64,000 nucleotides of DNA from Lysinibacillus sp. SGAir0095 (GCF_005491425.1 NZ_CP028083.1:1326001-1390000); one strand, 5' to 3'; positions 46,716 to 55,648 are shown, counted from the first letter of the stretch. Notes: a model not told the origin generated them from the letters alone. A program made the numbers and translations.

Positions 46716-46978
46716 GGAATCAAACTAACGCGAATTAATGAATTTGAGTATAGCTAGCGTGATAATTATATCCATGCTATTTTCAATTGTGAGAACATGC
46801 GTCCTATGCTTTGAATATTACCTTAAAGAGTAGTTTGATTAAAACTAAAACAAGTAATCAAGTTTAGTTTATTTTTTCAGTTCGTAGTCTAACGATTATT
46901 GTTTTAAAAATTAACGAGAGATTATCGGATAAGTAACTTCCTATAAGCTCCAATCAAAAAAGATGGTGCAAGAAGAAA

Positions 46979-48235
46979 ATGAATAAAATTTTTAAAGAAA
47001 GTTTTTGGTTAATCTTTGGGACTGTATTAGGTACTTTTTTGACGTTTTTTACTCAGGTTTTATTAACAAGATTTTTTAATGTTGAAGAATATGGTTCCTA
47101 TATAACCGCAATGAATTTGATTAATTTATTTGCAGTTTTTGTTAGTTTTGGTGTAGGAGATTTTCTTGTAAAGATATTTGGGGAGGAAGGGGATTTTGCG
47201 TATAGGTGGATAAAACCTAACTTTTTGATTTTAACCTATTCTTTAGTATTTTCCTTACTCATATTACTACTTATAATAATATTCAGTGAATTTAGTGAGA
47301 CTACCAAACATTTATTATTGTATTTAATACCTAATATCATCCTACAAGGTTTATTACCATTAATTACAGCAATATATCAAATTGAGCAAAATTATAATAA
47401 GGTTGCTTTATATAATCTCGTAATTTATATTGTCAGGTTTCTTGGGGTAATCTTAGCTATTATCTACTTTGATCACGTCATATATATAGGATTAATTACA
47501 TGTATATTATCGATTATTACAATTCACCATTTTATAAAGATTCTTTTCCGTCTTCAATCTAAAAGTTTACGAATTCCGAATTATATTTATAAAAAGCGTA
47601 GAGAATACCCAAATTTACTAAATTCGTTAAAAAATAGTTCTCCTTATGGGTTAGCTGCTATTTTTTACTTTATTTATTACCAAAGTGATATCATTCTATT
47701 AAGTTTTTTTAAAGGAGAGGAAATTGCTGGCTACTATAATGTAGCTTTTACAATAATATCCTTTGTTTATTTATTTCCAAATATTATTTTTGGAAAATTA
47801 TTTTTGCCGAAGCTTCATTTTTGGGTGCATCATAATCCTAAAATGGTTAAAAGTCTATATAAAAAAAGTAATCTTATCATGATAATTGTTGGATTGTTAT
47901 CGGTAATTTTAATAATGTTTACAGCAGAGGTATTAATATCATTAGTTTTTGGAGAAAGATATATAGATTCTGCTCAACTGCTAATTTTATTAAGTCTATG
48001 TATTCCATTTAGATTTATTTGCTCAGTAAGTGGTACTATTATGTCGACAGATAATAGAATATATTCAAAAGTGAAACATCAAGGTTTGACTGCCGTTTTA
48101 AATATTTTACTAAATATTATTTTAATACCTTATATCGGTGTATATGGCGCTGTATACTCAACAATTCTTTGTGAAGTATTTCTTTTTATTCTACTTTGGA
48201 ATAGTTGTAAAAATTATATTAAATTAATAGTTTAA
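46979..48235 (+). CDS. Wzx-type oligosaccharide flippase
   Basis: 418 aa, about 12 membrane spans, MATE/MOP superfamily polysaccharide transporter pattern (SFWLIFGTVLGTFLTFFTQVLLTRFFNVEEYG; later ADVLISLVFGERYIDSAQLL-like loop at AEVLISLVFGERY). It flips the lipid-linked repeat unit to the outer face. Weak ribosome site (AAGAAG). The 263-bp gap before it has no gene. Confidence 0.85.
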   Translation: MNKIFKESFWLIFGTVLGTFLTFFTQVLLTRFFNVEEYGSYITAMNLINLFAVFVSFGVGDFLVKIFGEEGDFAYRWIKPNFLILTYSLVFSLLILLLIIIFSEFSETTKHLLLYLIPNIILQGLLPLITAIYQIEQNYNKVALYNLVIYIVRFLGVILAIIYFDHVIYIGLITCILSIITIHHFIKILFRLQSKSLRIPNYIYKKRREYPNLLNSLKNSSPYGLAAIFYFIYYQSDIILLSFFKGEEIAGYYNVAFTIISFVYLFPNIIFGKLFLPKLHFWVHHNPKMVKSLYKKSNLIMIIVGLLSVILIMFTAEVLISLVFGERYIDSAQLLILLSLCIPFRFICSVSGTIMSTDNRIYSKVKHQGLTAVLNILLNIILIPYIGVYGAVYSTILCEVFLFILLWNSCKNYIKLIV

Positions 48236-48262
48236 ACCTATAAATAAATTGAGGTGTATAGA

Positions 48263-49408
48263 ATGGGAAGTATTGCATTTACTGGTTATTATGGTATGCA
48301 AAATTATGGTGATGATTTGTTTGTTGTCGCTTCTACTTTTGCTGCGAAAAGGTATTGGGATATGTATCCGGAGGTTTCAATTATAGGATCACCTATTGAT
48401 AATTTGGATGTGAATTTTTCAGTTACACATTTGAGAAAGCTTTACGCAGGCCATAACTTTGTTAGCAAGTTATATAGAACCGCTATTATGGTAAATTCCT
48501 TTATTCAAAATGAATTAGTTGTATTATCTGGTGGATCAACTATAAGTTCGGACTCATCAAATAAGATGAGAAAACTCCAGAATATGTTAGCCGAGAAAGG
48601 TATATCAAAAATAGCTGCTATAGGTGTTTCAATTGGTCCTTTCACAACAAAAAAAGATATTGATGATGCAAAGGCTTTTATTAATAACTTTTCTTTTCTC
48701 TCGGTAAGAGATAAATTTTCATATAATTTATTACATGATTTAGAAATAAAAATACCATATGTCTATGGAAAAGACTTAGCAGGTCTTATTCCGCTTTTAT
48801 ATCCTTATAAAATTGAGAAAGATGATAAAAGTAATAAAGTTCTAGGGATATCACTATGTAATTATGAAAGTTTTTTGGGTAAAGATGAAAGTATTGAAAA
48901 GAAAAGGAATTTAGCAATTTTTAATGCTATAAAAAAAATTACTGACACATATAGAGAAAGTATCACAATAAAGATTTGTGTCCTCAACACTCATCCAATT
49001 AAGGGAGATATGAAAATATCTAGTGAACTAGTAGAATTTTTAGGAGAGAATTTTTCAAAAGTAAAAATAGTATATCATGAATCTGATCCAATTAAAATGT
49101 GGAATGAAATTAGTGAGTGTGATGCATTTTTTAGTGTAAGACTACATGGTGGAATAAGTGCATTTTTATTGGATATCCCATTTGCACTTGTAGAATATCA
49201 TAATAAGTGTTCGGACTTTTTAGATGATATATTACAACCAAGTGATTTGAAAATTAGTAAGAAAGAGCATGATTCTGATTATATTTATAATATTATAGAA
49301 AGAATATTGTTTGATAAAAATGTTATGGATGGTCTATATCCATCTAAAAAGTATACGCATGATACAATTAAGACATTTACAGAAGCTCCTTGGGTAAATT
49401 CAAAATAA
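48263..49408 (+). CDS. Polysaccharide pyruvyl transferase family protein
   Basis: About 381 aa. The N-terminus FTGYYGMQNYGDDLFVVAS is the family motif. Then SGGSTIS, AIGVSIGPF, SVRDKFSYNLL and FFSVRLHGGISAFLLDIPF (the RxHG motif). Members add ketal pyruvate from PEP to sugars of exopolysaccharide or wall polymer. TTGAGGTG at 48249-48256 marks ATG 48263. The pyruvate could decorate this polymer; SLH domains (32881 gene) are known to bind pyruvylated wall glycans, but that link is inference. Confidence 0.85.
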   Translation: MGSIAFTGYYGMQNYGDDLFVVASTFAAKRYWDMYPEVSIIGSPIDNLDVNFSVTHLRKLYAGHNFVSKLYRTAIMVNSFIQNELVVLSGGSTISSDSSNKMRKLQNMLAEKGISKIAAIGVSIGPFTTKKDIDDAKAFINNFSFLSVRDKFSYNLLHDLEIKIPYVYGKDLAGLIPLLYPYKIEKDDKSNKVLGISLCNYESFLGKDESIEKKRNLAIFNAIKKITDTYRESITIKICVLNTHPIKGDMKISSELVEFLGENFSKVKIVYHESDPIKMWNEISECDAFFSVRLHGGISAFLLDIPFALVEYHNKCSDFLDDILQPSDLKISKKEHDSDYIYNIIERILFDKNVMDGLYPSKKYTHDTIKTFTEAPWVNSK

Positions 49409-49500
49409 TTAATTTGAGTATATTTTACTTTTTAATGAAAACAAATTTAACTCTTCTTAAAGTAGAATAAATAATAGTTACACTTGAAAAGGGGGGTAAA

Positions 49501-50664
49501 ATGAGTAAGAAGACTAGTCTGTTAGTTTTGTTTTTTAGTATATATTGTTTTATTTACTTTAGTATAACCTCATTAATATTTTATATCAGTTTATCTCTAG
49601 GATATGATGGTCTTGGTATTCCTTTTTTTGGTGGAGGTGATGATGGCGAATTTTATGCAACTCAGGCCAGAAATATCGCAAATGATCAACCTGCAATATT
49701 AACTTCTATCCATGCTTTAGTTTTAGGCTATATATTAAAAAGCTTTAATTCTGATAGTATTTTTTTAATGAAGGGGTTTAACTTTTTAGGTAATATTTTA
49801 CTGGCTTATTTTTCATTAAAAATATTAAAGAAAAACGTAACAATTCCTTATGTTTTTAATGTATCAGCAATTATTTTACTAATATCTCTTATTTGCTATC
49901 CGAGTTATCTGATAAATTCGACTCTTTCAATATACCGTGATACTTGGATATGTGTTTATTATATTGTTTCTGTTTTTGCTTTCATAAGTCTATTTATACA
50001 AAAGGGTAAATTAGGTAATGTATTTACTCCTATTCTTTTAATATTATCAATGTTGTTATTAGGTGGTTACCGTACTTATGCATTATTAAGCTTTCTTATA
50101 GCTTCCTGTATTTTTTTATTTTTTCATAGAAAAGGAAAAAATAATAGTAGTGGAGTTAGAGTCATCCTTGTTTCCTTAATAGGATTTGGAATTATATACA
50201 CTTTCTTTCGTAATTATTCAATTCCAATAGTAGATATGTCTTTGCAAGATGCATTAATATATCGTAATGCTGGAATTGAATTATTTGCTGGAGGGAGCCA
50301 ACTATATATATCACTGAACCAACCAAATTTTATTTTGTTTTTAATAAATTATTCTTATAGCGTCTTAAGTAATGCTCTGGGTCCTTTTCCATGGCAAATA
50401 AATGGAATATCTATGATACTTGTTTTTATTTCGGAATGTATTCCATTTATACTGATATGTTTCTTTCTTTATAAAAAAAGAAAAAGCTTTTCTGCTACAG
50501 ATACTTTATTGGTTATACATGCCGTCGTTTGGTTCATGTTAATTGGAATTACTAATGATAACATTGGTACCGCAGCTAGATTGAGAATGGTAGGATGGAT
50601 TCTTTTAATACTAGTTGCTGTGAAACATCTAGGTATTTCTATTATTAATAAAAGAATGAAATAA
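49501..50664 (+). CDS. Polytopic membrane protein, Wzy polymerase or GT-C candidate
   Basis: 387 aa with about 9-11 membrane spans. Not firmly recognised. The first outer loop has FFGGGDDGEFYATQARNIAN, resembling the acidic catalytic loop (D-E-x-Y...A) of lipid-linked GT-C glycosyltransferases. A repeat-unit polymerase (Wzy) is otherwise missing from the cluster, so that is the alternative. AAGGGGGG before ATG 49501. Strongly AT-rich. It closes the AT-rich half of the cluster. Confidence 0.6.
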   Translation: MSKKTSLLVLFFSIYCFIYFSITSLIFYISLSLGYDGLGIPFFGGGDDGEFYATQARNIANDQPAILTSIHALVLGYILKSFNSDSIFLMKGFNFLGNILLAYFSLKILKKNVTIPYVFNVSAIILLISLICYPSYLINSTLSIYRDTWICVYYIVSVFAFISLFIQKGKLGNVFTPILLILSMLLLGGYRTYALLSFLIASCIFLFFHRKGKNNSSGVRVILVSLIGFGIIYTFFRNYSIPIVDMSLQDALIYRNAGIELFAGGSQLYISLNQPNFILFLINYSYSVLSNALGPFPWQINGISMILVFISECIPFILICFFLYKKRKSFSATDTLLVIHAVVWFMLIGITNDNIGTAARLRMVGWILLILVAVKHLGISIINKRMK

Positions 50665-51051
50665 TTAACAGAAACTAAACTGGATATTTTCTAGATAATA
50701 ATCTATATTTTTTAGATGTGAATGGAGTTTTGAAAGAATATTCAATTTTATGATTGTTTGTAAAGATTAAGAAAATTCCGCTATTTAGATCGTGTTTTTT
50801 TGTTATACGGTGAGAATTATTGTATTTAGTTAATTATAATACATACACAATAAGCGGATACAATAGGGCGCTTGAAGTGTTTAGGGTACTGGAAGTCAAA
50901 ATTACTTAGTACAGTGTTAAGTGTATAGTAATAATTTTTAAAAAACTCCTTCAAAGTAGGAATAATTAAAAAAGAAACAATTACATATAATTATGGTTTT
51001 GTAAGTAAAGACAGTTGCTTATGAACTAGAAGTTAGGGGGCAATTGAGGTA
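50665..51051. other. AT-rich gap before galE
   Basis: About 390 bp, no gene in any frame. It probably carries the galE promoter. TTTGTTATACGG and TATAATACATAC stretches (about 50798-50845) could be -10 boxes but no convincing pair was seen. Confidence 0.45.
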
Positions 51052-52044
51052 ATGTCAATCTTAATAACCGGCGGAGCAGGGTATATTGGATCCCATACAG
51101 TTAAATATTTCCTAGAAAAAAACGAAGATATTGTTGTTGTTGATAATTTGCAAAGTGGATATATATATTCTATTGATGTAGAGCATATTTATGAGGTGGA
51201 TCTTAGAGATAAAGTAGCTTTAGATAGGGTTTTTAAGACTCATAAAATTGAGGCTGTGATTCACTTTGCAGCAAATTCTTTAGTTGGTGAGAGTATGGAA
51301 AAGCCCTATGAGTACTATCATAACAATGTTTATGGCATGATGTGCCTTTTAGATATAATGAAGGAAAATGATGTTAACAGAATAGTATTTTCATCAACAG
51401 CGGCAACATATGGTGAACCTAAAAATATACCTCTACTTGAAGATAATGAAACCAACCCAACAAATACTTATGGTGAAACAAAATTAGCCATGGAAAAAAT
51501 GATGAAATGGTTTGAGACAGGTTATGGCATGAAATATGTATCTTTAAGGTACTTTAATGCTGCAGGAGCACATGAAAGTGGCTGCATAGGAGAAAATCAT
51601 GATCCAGAAACCCATTTGATTCCTTTGATTTTACAGGTTCCACTTGGCAAGAGGGATAGAGTTTATATGTTCGGCGATGATTATCCAACAGATGATGGTA
51701 CATGTATTAGAGATTATATACACGTAATGGACTTGGCTTCTGCTCACTATTTAGCTTTAGAATACTTAAGAAAAGGTAACCCAAGTGACATTATTAACCT
51801 GGGCAATGGAAATGGTTATTCAGTCAAAGAAGTAATTGATGTAGCAAGAAGTGTAACTAACCATCCAATTCCAGCAGAAGTACAAGCGAGAAGAGCTGGT
51901 GACCCTGCTGTCTTAATCGCCTCATCAGAGAAAGCAAAAAAAGTATTAGGATGGAAACCACAGTTTGCTTCCTTAGAAAAAATAATTACGGATGCTTGGA
52001 ATTGGCATAAGCATCATCCGAATGGTTATTTGGACAAACAATAG
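51052..52044 (+). CDS. galE: UDP-glucose 4-epimerase
   Basis: 330 aa. Rossmann motif ILITGGAGYIGSHTVKYF at the N-terminus, STAATYGEP (Ser), NTYGETKLAMEKMM (YxxxK), RYFNAAGAH and GDGTCIRDYIHVMDLA-type signature (DDGTCIRDYIHV). Interconverts UDP-glucose and UDP-galactose, supplying a galactosyl donor. GGGGG ribosome site, then ATG 51052. Less AT-rich than the genes before it. Confidence 0.94.
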   Translation: MSILITGGAGYIGSHTVKYFLEKNEDIVVVDNLQSGYIYSIDVEHIYEVDLRDKVALDRVFKTHKIEAVIHFAANSLVGESMEKPYEYYHNNVYGMMCLLDIMKENDVNRIVFSSTAATYGEPKNIPLLEDNETNPTNTYGETKLAMEKMMKWFETGYGMKYVSLRYFNAAGAHESGCIGENHDPETHLIPLILQVPLGKRDRVYMFGDDYPTDDGTCIRDYIHVMDLASAHYLALEYLRKGNPSDIINLGNGNGYSVKEVIDVARSVTNHPIPAEVQARRAGDPAVLIASSEKAKKVLGWKPQFASLEKIITDAWNWHKHHPNGYLDKQ

Positions 52045-52175
52045 TTTCATGCTTAAAAATGTATCAGAAGTTTAGATTGGATAGCCAAATAGTTTTCATG
52101 TAATAATCTGACGTAATACATGATAATAGGAATTATAAAGAAAAGTGGTAATTTACCCACAAACTAAATTAATAT

Positions 52176-52234
52176 ACTCCCCTTTAGGTCGACAGAATAG
52201 AAAATAGAAATCTGGCTACTTTGGGGGAGTTTTT
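52176..52234 (+). terminator. Long-loop terminator candidate after galE
   Basis: ACTCCCC (52176-52182) and GGGGAGT (52224-52230) pair around a 41-nt loop, followed by TTTTAT. The large loop makes it less certain. Confidence 0.5.
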
Positions 52235-52270
52235 ATCCTTAGTGGAATGAAAATTCTAATTTTGTTTCCT

Positions 52271-52972
52271 CTACATGTAGTTTAACTTCCTCCCCCTCAT
52301 CCCACAAATCAATTCCTTCAAATCCTCATAAAAATCAAGTAACAAAGTAGTTAAATAGAATACAATCACTTCCTCATTTGGATTCAATAATACCGCATCA
52401 TTCAATACTTGAATGCCCTCAAAGCAATCCGCCATTTCTTGGTTGGTCTCATCTGAATGGAAATGGAAGAGAATTGGATTTTTCAACTTGCTCCCCAATA
52501 AGTCAAAGAGCTCGAGTGTTGACGGTGTGTTTCTTGCTAAATAGAGTAGCTTGGCTTTGGAGGCACTTCCTTTTTTCAAGCTATTGTCGTCGAGTAATTC
52601 GATTCTCTCCACACGCTGTTGTTGACTTAATAGGAGTTCCTTTGCTACTTTCACGCTTGCTATTCTTAACGCTTCTAGTACCTCTAGCTTATCGGCATCT
52701 TTAGTAAGTGTTTCTGTTCGTACCTCGTAATAATCATGATAGAGGGAGAGTTGCTCATAGAGGGGCGTGAATTGGTTCAAAAATTGTTGAACCCAGATTT
52801 TGTTCGCTGGACTTTCTTTCATGGTTAGATAGGAATGGTATTCGACTCGGTTGTTTATGTTATAGGCATCTGTCAGCCAATTCATTTGGAGATCGCTATT
52901 TTCAAGGATTAGGTTTTCTAATAGGTTTGATAAATCCAGATTCTGATTAAATAATCTATCTTCCATATTCAT
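52271..52972 (-). CDS. Hypothetical helical cytoplasmic protein
   Basis: About 233 aa, family not recognised. No signal or span; rich in Leu, Asn, Glu; many predicted helices (NQNLDLSNLLENLILENSDL; KLEVLEALRIASVKVAKELL). No catalytic motif. GGAGG (minus strand, near 52984-52980) with 8-nt spacing fits ATG 52972; the frame also opens at 52987. Ends in a CGMRGRKLNYM tail. Stands alone between galE and the small paralogue gene, with a sigma-B-like sequence upstream pointing the other way. Confidence 0.6.
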   Translation of the reverse strand: MNMEDRLFNQNLDLSNLLENLILENSDLQMNWLTDAYNINNRVEYHSYLTMKESPANKIWVQQFLNQFTPLYEQLSLYHDYYEVRTETLTKDADKLEVLEALRIASVKVAKELLLSQQQRVERIELLDDNSLKKGSASKAKLLYLARNTPSTLELFDLLGSKLKNPILFHFHSDETNQEMADCFEGIQVLNDAVLLNPNEEVIVFYLTTLLLDFYEDLKELICGMRGRKLNYM

Positions 52973-53000
52973 TGTCATTTCCTCCATTGCTTTTCCCGGT

Positions 53001-53025
53001 GTTTAAAGGGTGTATTATTGGGAAT
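53001..53025 (+). promoter_or_regulatory. Sigma-B-like promoter sequence
   Basis: GTTTAA (53001-53006), 13 bp, GGGAAT (53020-53025) fits the general-stress consensus GTTTAA-N12-14-GGGWAW. It points toward the small gene at 53322, about 290 bp on. The rest of 53026-53321 shows no gene. A chance match is possible. Confidence 0.4.
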
Positions 53026-53321
53026 TTAAAAGATGGGTGTAGCGATTACAGCTATTTTTTTATGTAAATTATTAGAATAGTCACACTTTCATTGTACAGT
53101 GGTAGAATCAGGATAATCTACATGAGAAAAAAGAAATAATTGTCAATTTTATAAAATTTGTCAAATTGTGAGGAAAATCATAGACAAATAGAAACTATTA
53201 CTTTTATAATTGTTATTTTCTAAATATTTACATAAAAAGAGTGGAAATTTTGAGGAATCCCCATATAATAGGTTTATGGACTTATTTACATATAGTGGGA
53301 TTTAGTTTAGGAGGTATTGTT

Positions 53322-53471
53322 TTGGATCGACCAGAAATCTTGGAGGAGTTTAAGCAGATATTGGAATTTGCCATCCAGCGAGGCAATGAGGATATGGGGA
53401 TTACCCTGGAAGAATTCATGCAGGAGATTACGAATCAACTCAGACCATTATTTGAAAAAGCCAATACTTAG
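53322..53471 (+). CDS. Small helical protein, paralogue of the gene at 25817
   Basis: 49 aa: LDRPEILEEFKQILEFAIQR (N-terminal part), then GNEDMGITLEEFMQEITNQL and RPLFEKANT. It matches the 56-aa protein at 25817 along nearly its whole length (EEFKQILE.AIQRGNE, IT..EF..E, L.PL.EK.NT). Unknown family. GGAGG with 7-nt spacing selects TTG 53322; the frame opens at 53241 but has no ribosome site there. A strong terminator begins at the stop codon, with the same stem sequence as that of the paralogue. Confidence 0.65.
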   Translation: MDRPEILEEFKQILEFAIQRGNEDMGITLEEFMQEITNQLRPLFEKANT

Positions 53472-53503
53472 GGATTGTCACATCATTGGACAATCCCTTT
53501 TTA
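53470..53503 (+). terminator. Terminator after the 49-aa gene
   Basis: AGGGATTGTC (53470-53479) pairs perfectly with GACAATCCCT (53489-53498), then TTTT. The left arm overlaps the TAG stop. Confidence 0.9.
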
Positions 53504-53646
53504 TGTGATCGCTGTTTTAATCCATTAACTCGTCTAACTTGTCATCATCCATTCGGTCCCATTTTGTGTTGTCCGCTAAAAATTTTTAGAACCAGTGCTC
53601 CAGTGATACATAAATTCCTTGCTAAGGTAGGGTAAAGCAAAATGGG

Positions 53647-53694
53647 TTGTTTATTTGTTTATTTGTTTATTTGTTTATTTGTTTATTTGTTTAT
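53647..53694. repeat. Simple repeat (TTGTTTAT)6
   Basis: Six perfect 8-bp units in the gap between two convergent genes. Perfect short repeats of this kind change length by slippage. No gene or promoter clearly depends on it. The remainder of 53504-53899 holds no gene; A/T- and CTT-rich stretches near 53745-53795 may form a weak terminator for the leftward gene. Confidence 0.95.
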
Positions 53695-53899
53695 TTATAG
53701 AATCTTTTCTTCTTATTATTTACTATCTTTTAAGCTTTCTAAGAAAAAATAAAAAAGAGAGCTTCTTCTTATTTTCTTCTTTTTAGTAGTCTTCTGAGTA
53801 CTCTATGGTATTGGTTCCTTCAACTTGATGGATTGTTTACAGCATTTTGATGAAATGGTAGAGGACAGGCATGGTCCACCCATGGGTTCGTTCTGGCAT

Positions 53900-54247
53900 T
53901 TACACAACCTGACAAACTGGCGTTTCGAAAAGTTGTTCGATGATTTCATAATTGACGCGATACCATTTCGTGCGGTCGTACTTCATGCGGTTGTACACAC
54001 CGACAACGATGAGCTGCTGGTCCTCCAGCCTTTTCAATGTCCGTTCGATTGTACTTTTGGACCAGAAAGGAAATTCGATATGCCATTCCTCTACAGTTTT
54101 GTACACCCAGATATGACCTTCCCGGACGTTTTTTGAAATTTGGTTCCAGTAGTGAATTTGTTGCAGGATAATGGCTTCATTTAGCCCTACTTTTTTAGCT
54201 AGAGTAGGGAGTATAAGCAGTGGGGATTCTTCGATTAAGCGTTTCAT
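53900..54247 (-). CDS. Winged-helix protein, replication-protein-like N-terminus
   Basis: 115 aa. Pattern PLLILPTLAKKVGLNEAIIL, then QQIHYWNQISKN ... VYKTVEEWHIEFPFWSKSTIERTLKRLEDQQLIVVG. This resembles the winged-helix N-terminal domain found in phage and plasmid replication initiators and DnaD-like proteins, but the domain that would follow is missing. AAAGGAG with 8-nt spacing fits ATG 54247; the frame opens at 54325. Lies 64 bp after the sigma-factor gene on the same strand, so probably one operon. Could be a remnant or a small stand-alone regulator. Confidence 0.65.
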   Translation of the reverse strand: MKRLIEESPLLILPTLAKKVGLNEAIILQQIHYWNQISKNVREGHIWVYKTVEEWHIEFPFWSKSTIERTLKRLEDQQLIVVGVYNRMKYDRTKWYRVNYEIIEQLFETPVCQVV

Positions 54248-54311
54248 TTCATCGTCTCCTTTAGGAGGGAAATGCAAAAGCTGCATTTCCCATTTGATCA
54301 TTTGGGCAAAA

Positions 54312-54824
54312 CTAAAATTTATCAATGTGATCGTGCTCTTTTAGCTTTTGTCTCAGCTTTTTAAAAATTCGATCGCGTCGTTTTTTCAGTGCCGCGACGG
54401 AGGCATTGTATTTGTCCGTGAGTTCCTCATACTTGTATTGGTCAAAGTAGAGATCCTTCAGTAACTGGAACTCGTCTGCCGATAGATGCTCTACTAAGGG
54501 TTCTAGTAACGATGACTCCTCCAGAGGTGACATTTTAAAATCGGCAGTCTGGGCAAGGGTTGTCAGTTTGTCTTTTTCGAAAGGAATTTGACTTTCGCTG
54601 TACTGGTTGTCCTTCCGCATGGAGGTATAGACGGTCGTGAGCATCATTTGATAGGCATAGGGTGAAAAGCTACCTCTTGACTCGTCAAAGTTGCGCCATG
54701 CTTTCCAGAGTGCAATCCGTGCTGCTTGGCGGAAGAATTCATGGTTTTTGTAAATGTGTGCTTTTCTTAAAATGCTCGAAATCATGGGTTCATACTGTTT
54801 AAGAACTTCCTCAAAACGTTCCAT
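54312..54824 (-). CDS. Sigma-70-family RNA polymerase sigma factor
   Basis: About 170 aa. Region 2 is visible (YEPMISSILRKAHIYKNHEF ... AARIALWKAWRNFDESRGSFSPYAYQMM) and region 4 near the C-terminus (LSADEFQLLKDLYFDQYKYEELTDKYNASVAALKKRRDRIFKKL). No region 1 or 3, so an alternative sigma of the short type. AAGGTG before ATG 54824. Divergent from comK with about 330 bp between; short sigmas control competence in some Firmicutes, so a link is plausible but unproven. Confidence 0.85.
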   Translation of the reverse strand: MERFEEVLKQYEPMISSILRKAHIYKNHEFFRQAARIALWKAWRNFDESRGSFSPYAYQMMLTTVYTSMRKDNQYSESQIPFEKDKLTTLAQTADFKMSPLEESSLLEPLVEHLSADEFQLLKDLYFDQYKYEELTDKYNASVAALKKRRDRIFKKLRQKLKEHDHIDKF

Positions 54825-55153
54825 TTCCTTTACACCTTGTGACCTGTGCACAGATCGAGTATTCCCGGGTAGCTATAGAGTAGAAGATTGCCAGAATGGA
54901 ATCGAATGTGGAATTTTGCTCAAAACTGTAAAAATGAAAGGAATTTTCTTAGACTAACAATTAAATAAATATGGAATATTATTCAAATTTCACTATATTT
55001 TCACAATTTTCTTTCGAATGGTCTTTTAAACTACTTTTTAATATTTTAGAATAGTGCTAGAACTTCTGTTAGGAGTATAGTAGTGGTCAAAACGAATTAG
55101 GTGTGTTTTAGTTTGGAGAAGTTCAAAAGATTGAGGAAAGAGGAGAGTTACCC
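54825..55153. other. Divergent region between the sigma-factor and comK genes
   Basis: AT-rich, no gene. TATAGT at 55076-55081 is a possible comK -10. AAAACGAATTAGGTGTGTTTT (55090-55110) pairs A-run with T-run in the manner of ComK half boxes but with a longer spacer than the known AAAA-N5-TTTT boxes. No sure operator. Confidence 0.4.
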
Positions 55154-55648
55154 ATGAGCAAATTTGAAGAAACGATTTTTAAAAAACATTGTATTTTAGC
55201 CATTGCCCCTTGCTATCACGAAACGTTTGCATCTGTGATCTATACACCTCAAGAAAAGTTTTACTCCATCCGTACGGCCAATAAAAATATGGATACCTTT
55301 TGTGAACTCAATGGTTCCAGTTTGGCCGGACGAAAGCATTCTTCAAGAAAACGCTATAAGGATGTCAAAAATCCTTCGGTTGTGATCTCTGAACTGAATG
55401 GTATTGCCGCCTTTCAACTCCCAAGTAATACTCATCTGGATGTCATCTGGATTACGGATGTTGTGCATTCCATGCTTGAACGCCTTCCCAATAACCAAAC
55501 GGAAATCATCCTAAGTAATCAGGAAAAGCTGTATAGCCCCTTAGCGTCCAACTTATCGGAAAAGCGAAAAGAAAAAGCGTTGCGTTTACTTCATGAAACC
55601 GCCTTCACTTACATCAATAGTAAATTTTTCACCAACATAGCGAAATAA
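55154..55648 (+). CDS. comK: ComK-family competence transcription factor
   Basis: 164 aa, somewhat shorter than B. subtilis ComK (192). Shared landmarks in order: CELNGSSLAGRKHSSRKR (compare FFGSSYAGRK), NPSVVISELNGIAAFQLPSN (compare PIMVDPSNQIFLFPT), VIWITDVV (compare CGWISHVH) and TEIILSNQEKLYSPLA (compare TEVTFSNGKTMELPIS). It activates DNA-uptake genes by binding AT-rich boxes. The C-terminal tail that controls degradation is short here. AAAGAGGAGAG precedes ATG 55154. Confidence 0.82.
   Translation: MSKFEETIFKKHCILAIAPCYHETFASVIYTPQEKFYSIRTANKNMDTFCELNGSSLAGRKHSSRKRYKDVKNPSVVISELNGIAAFQLPSNTHLDVIWITDVVHSMLERLPNNQTEIILSNQEKLYSPLASNLSEKRKEKALRLLHETAFTYINSKFFTNIAK

Noticed and set aside
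53825-54136. Plus-strand 103-codon frame antisense to the winged-helix gene
   Set aside because: Shadow of the leftward gene, which has the ribosome site and recognisable domain.
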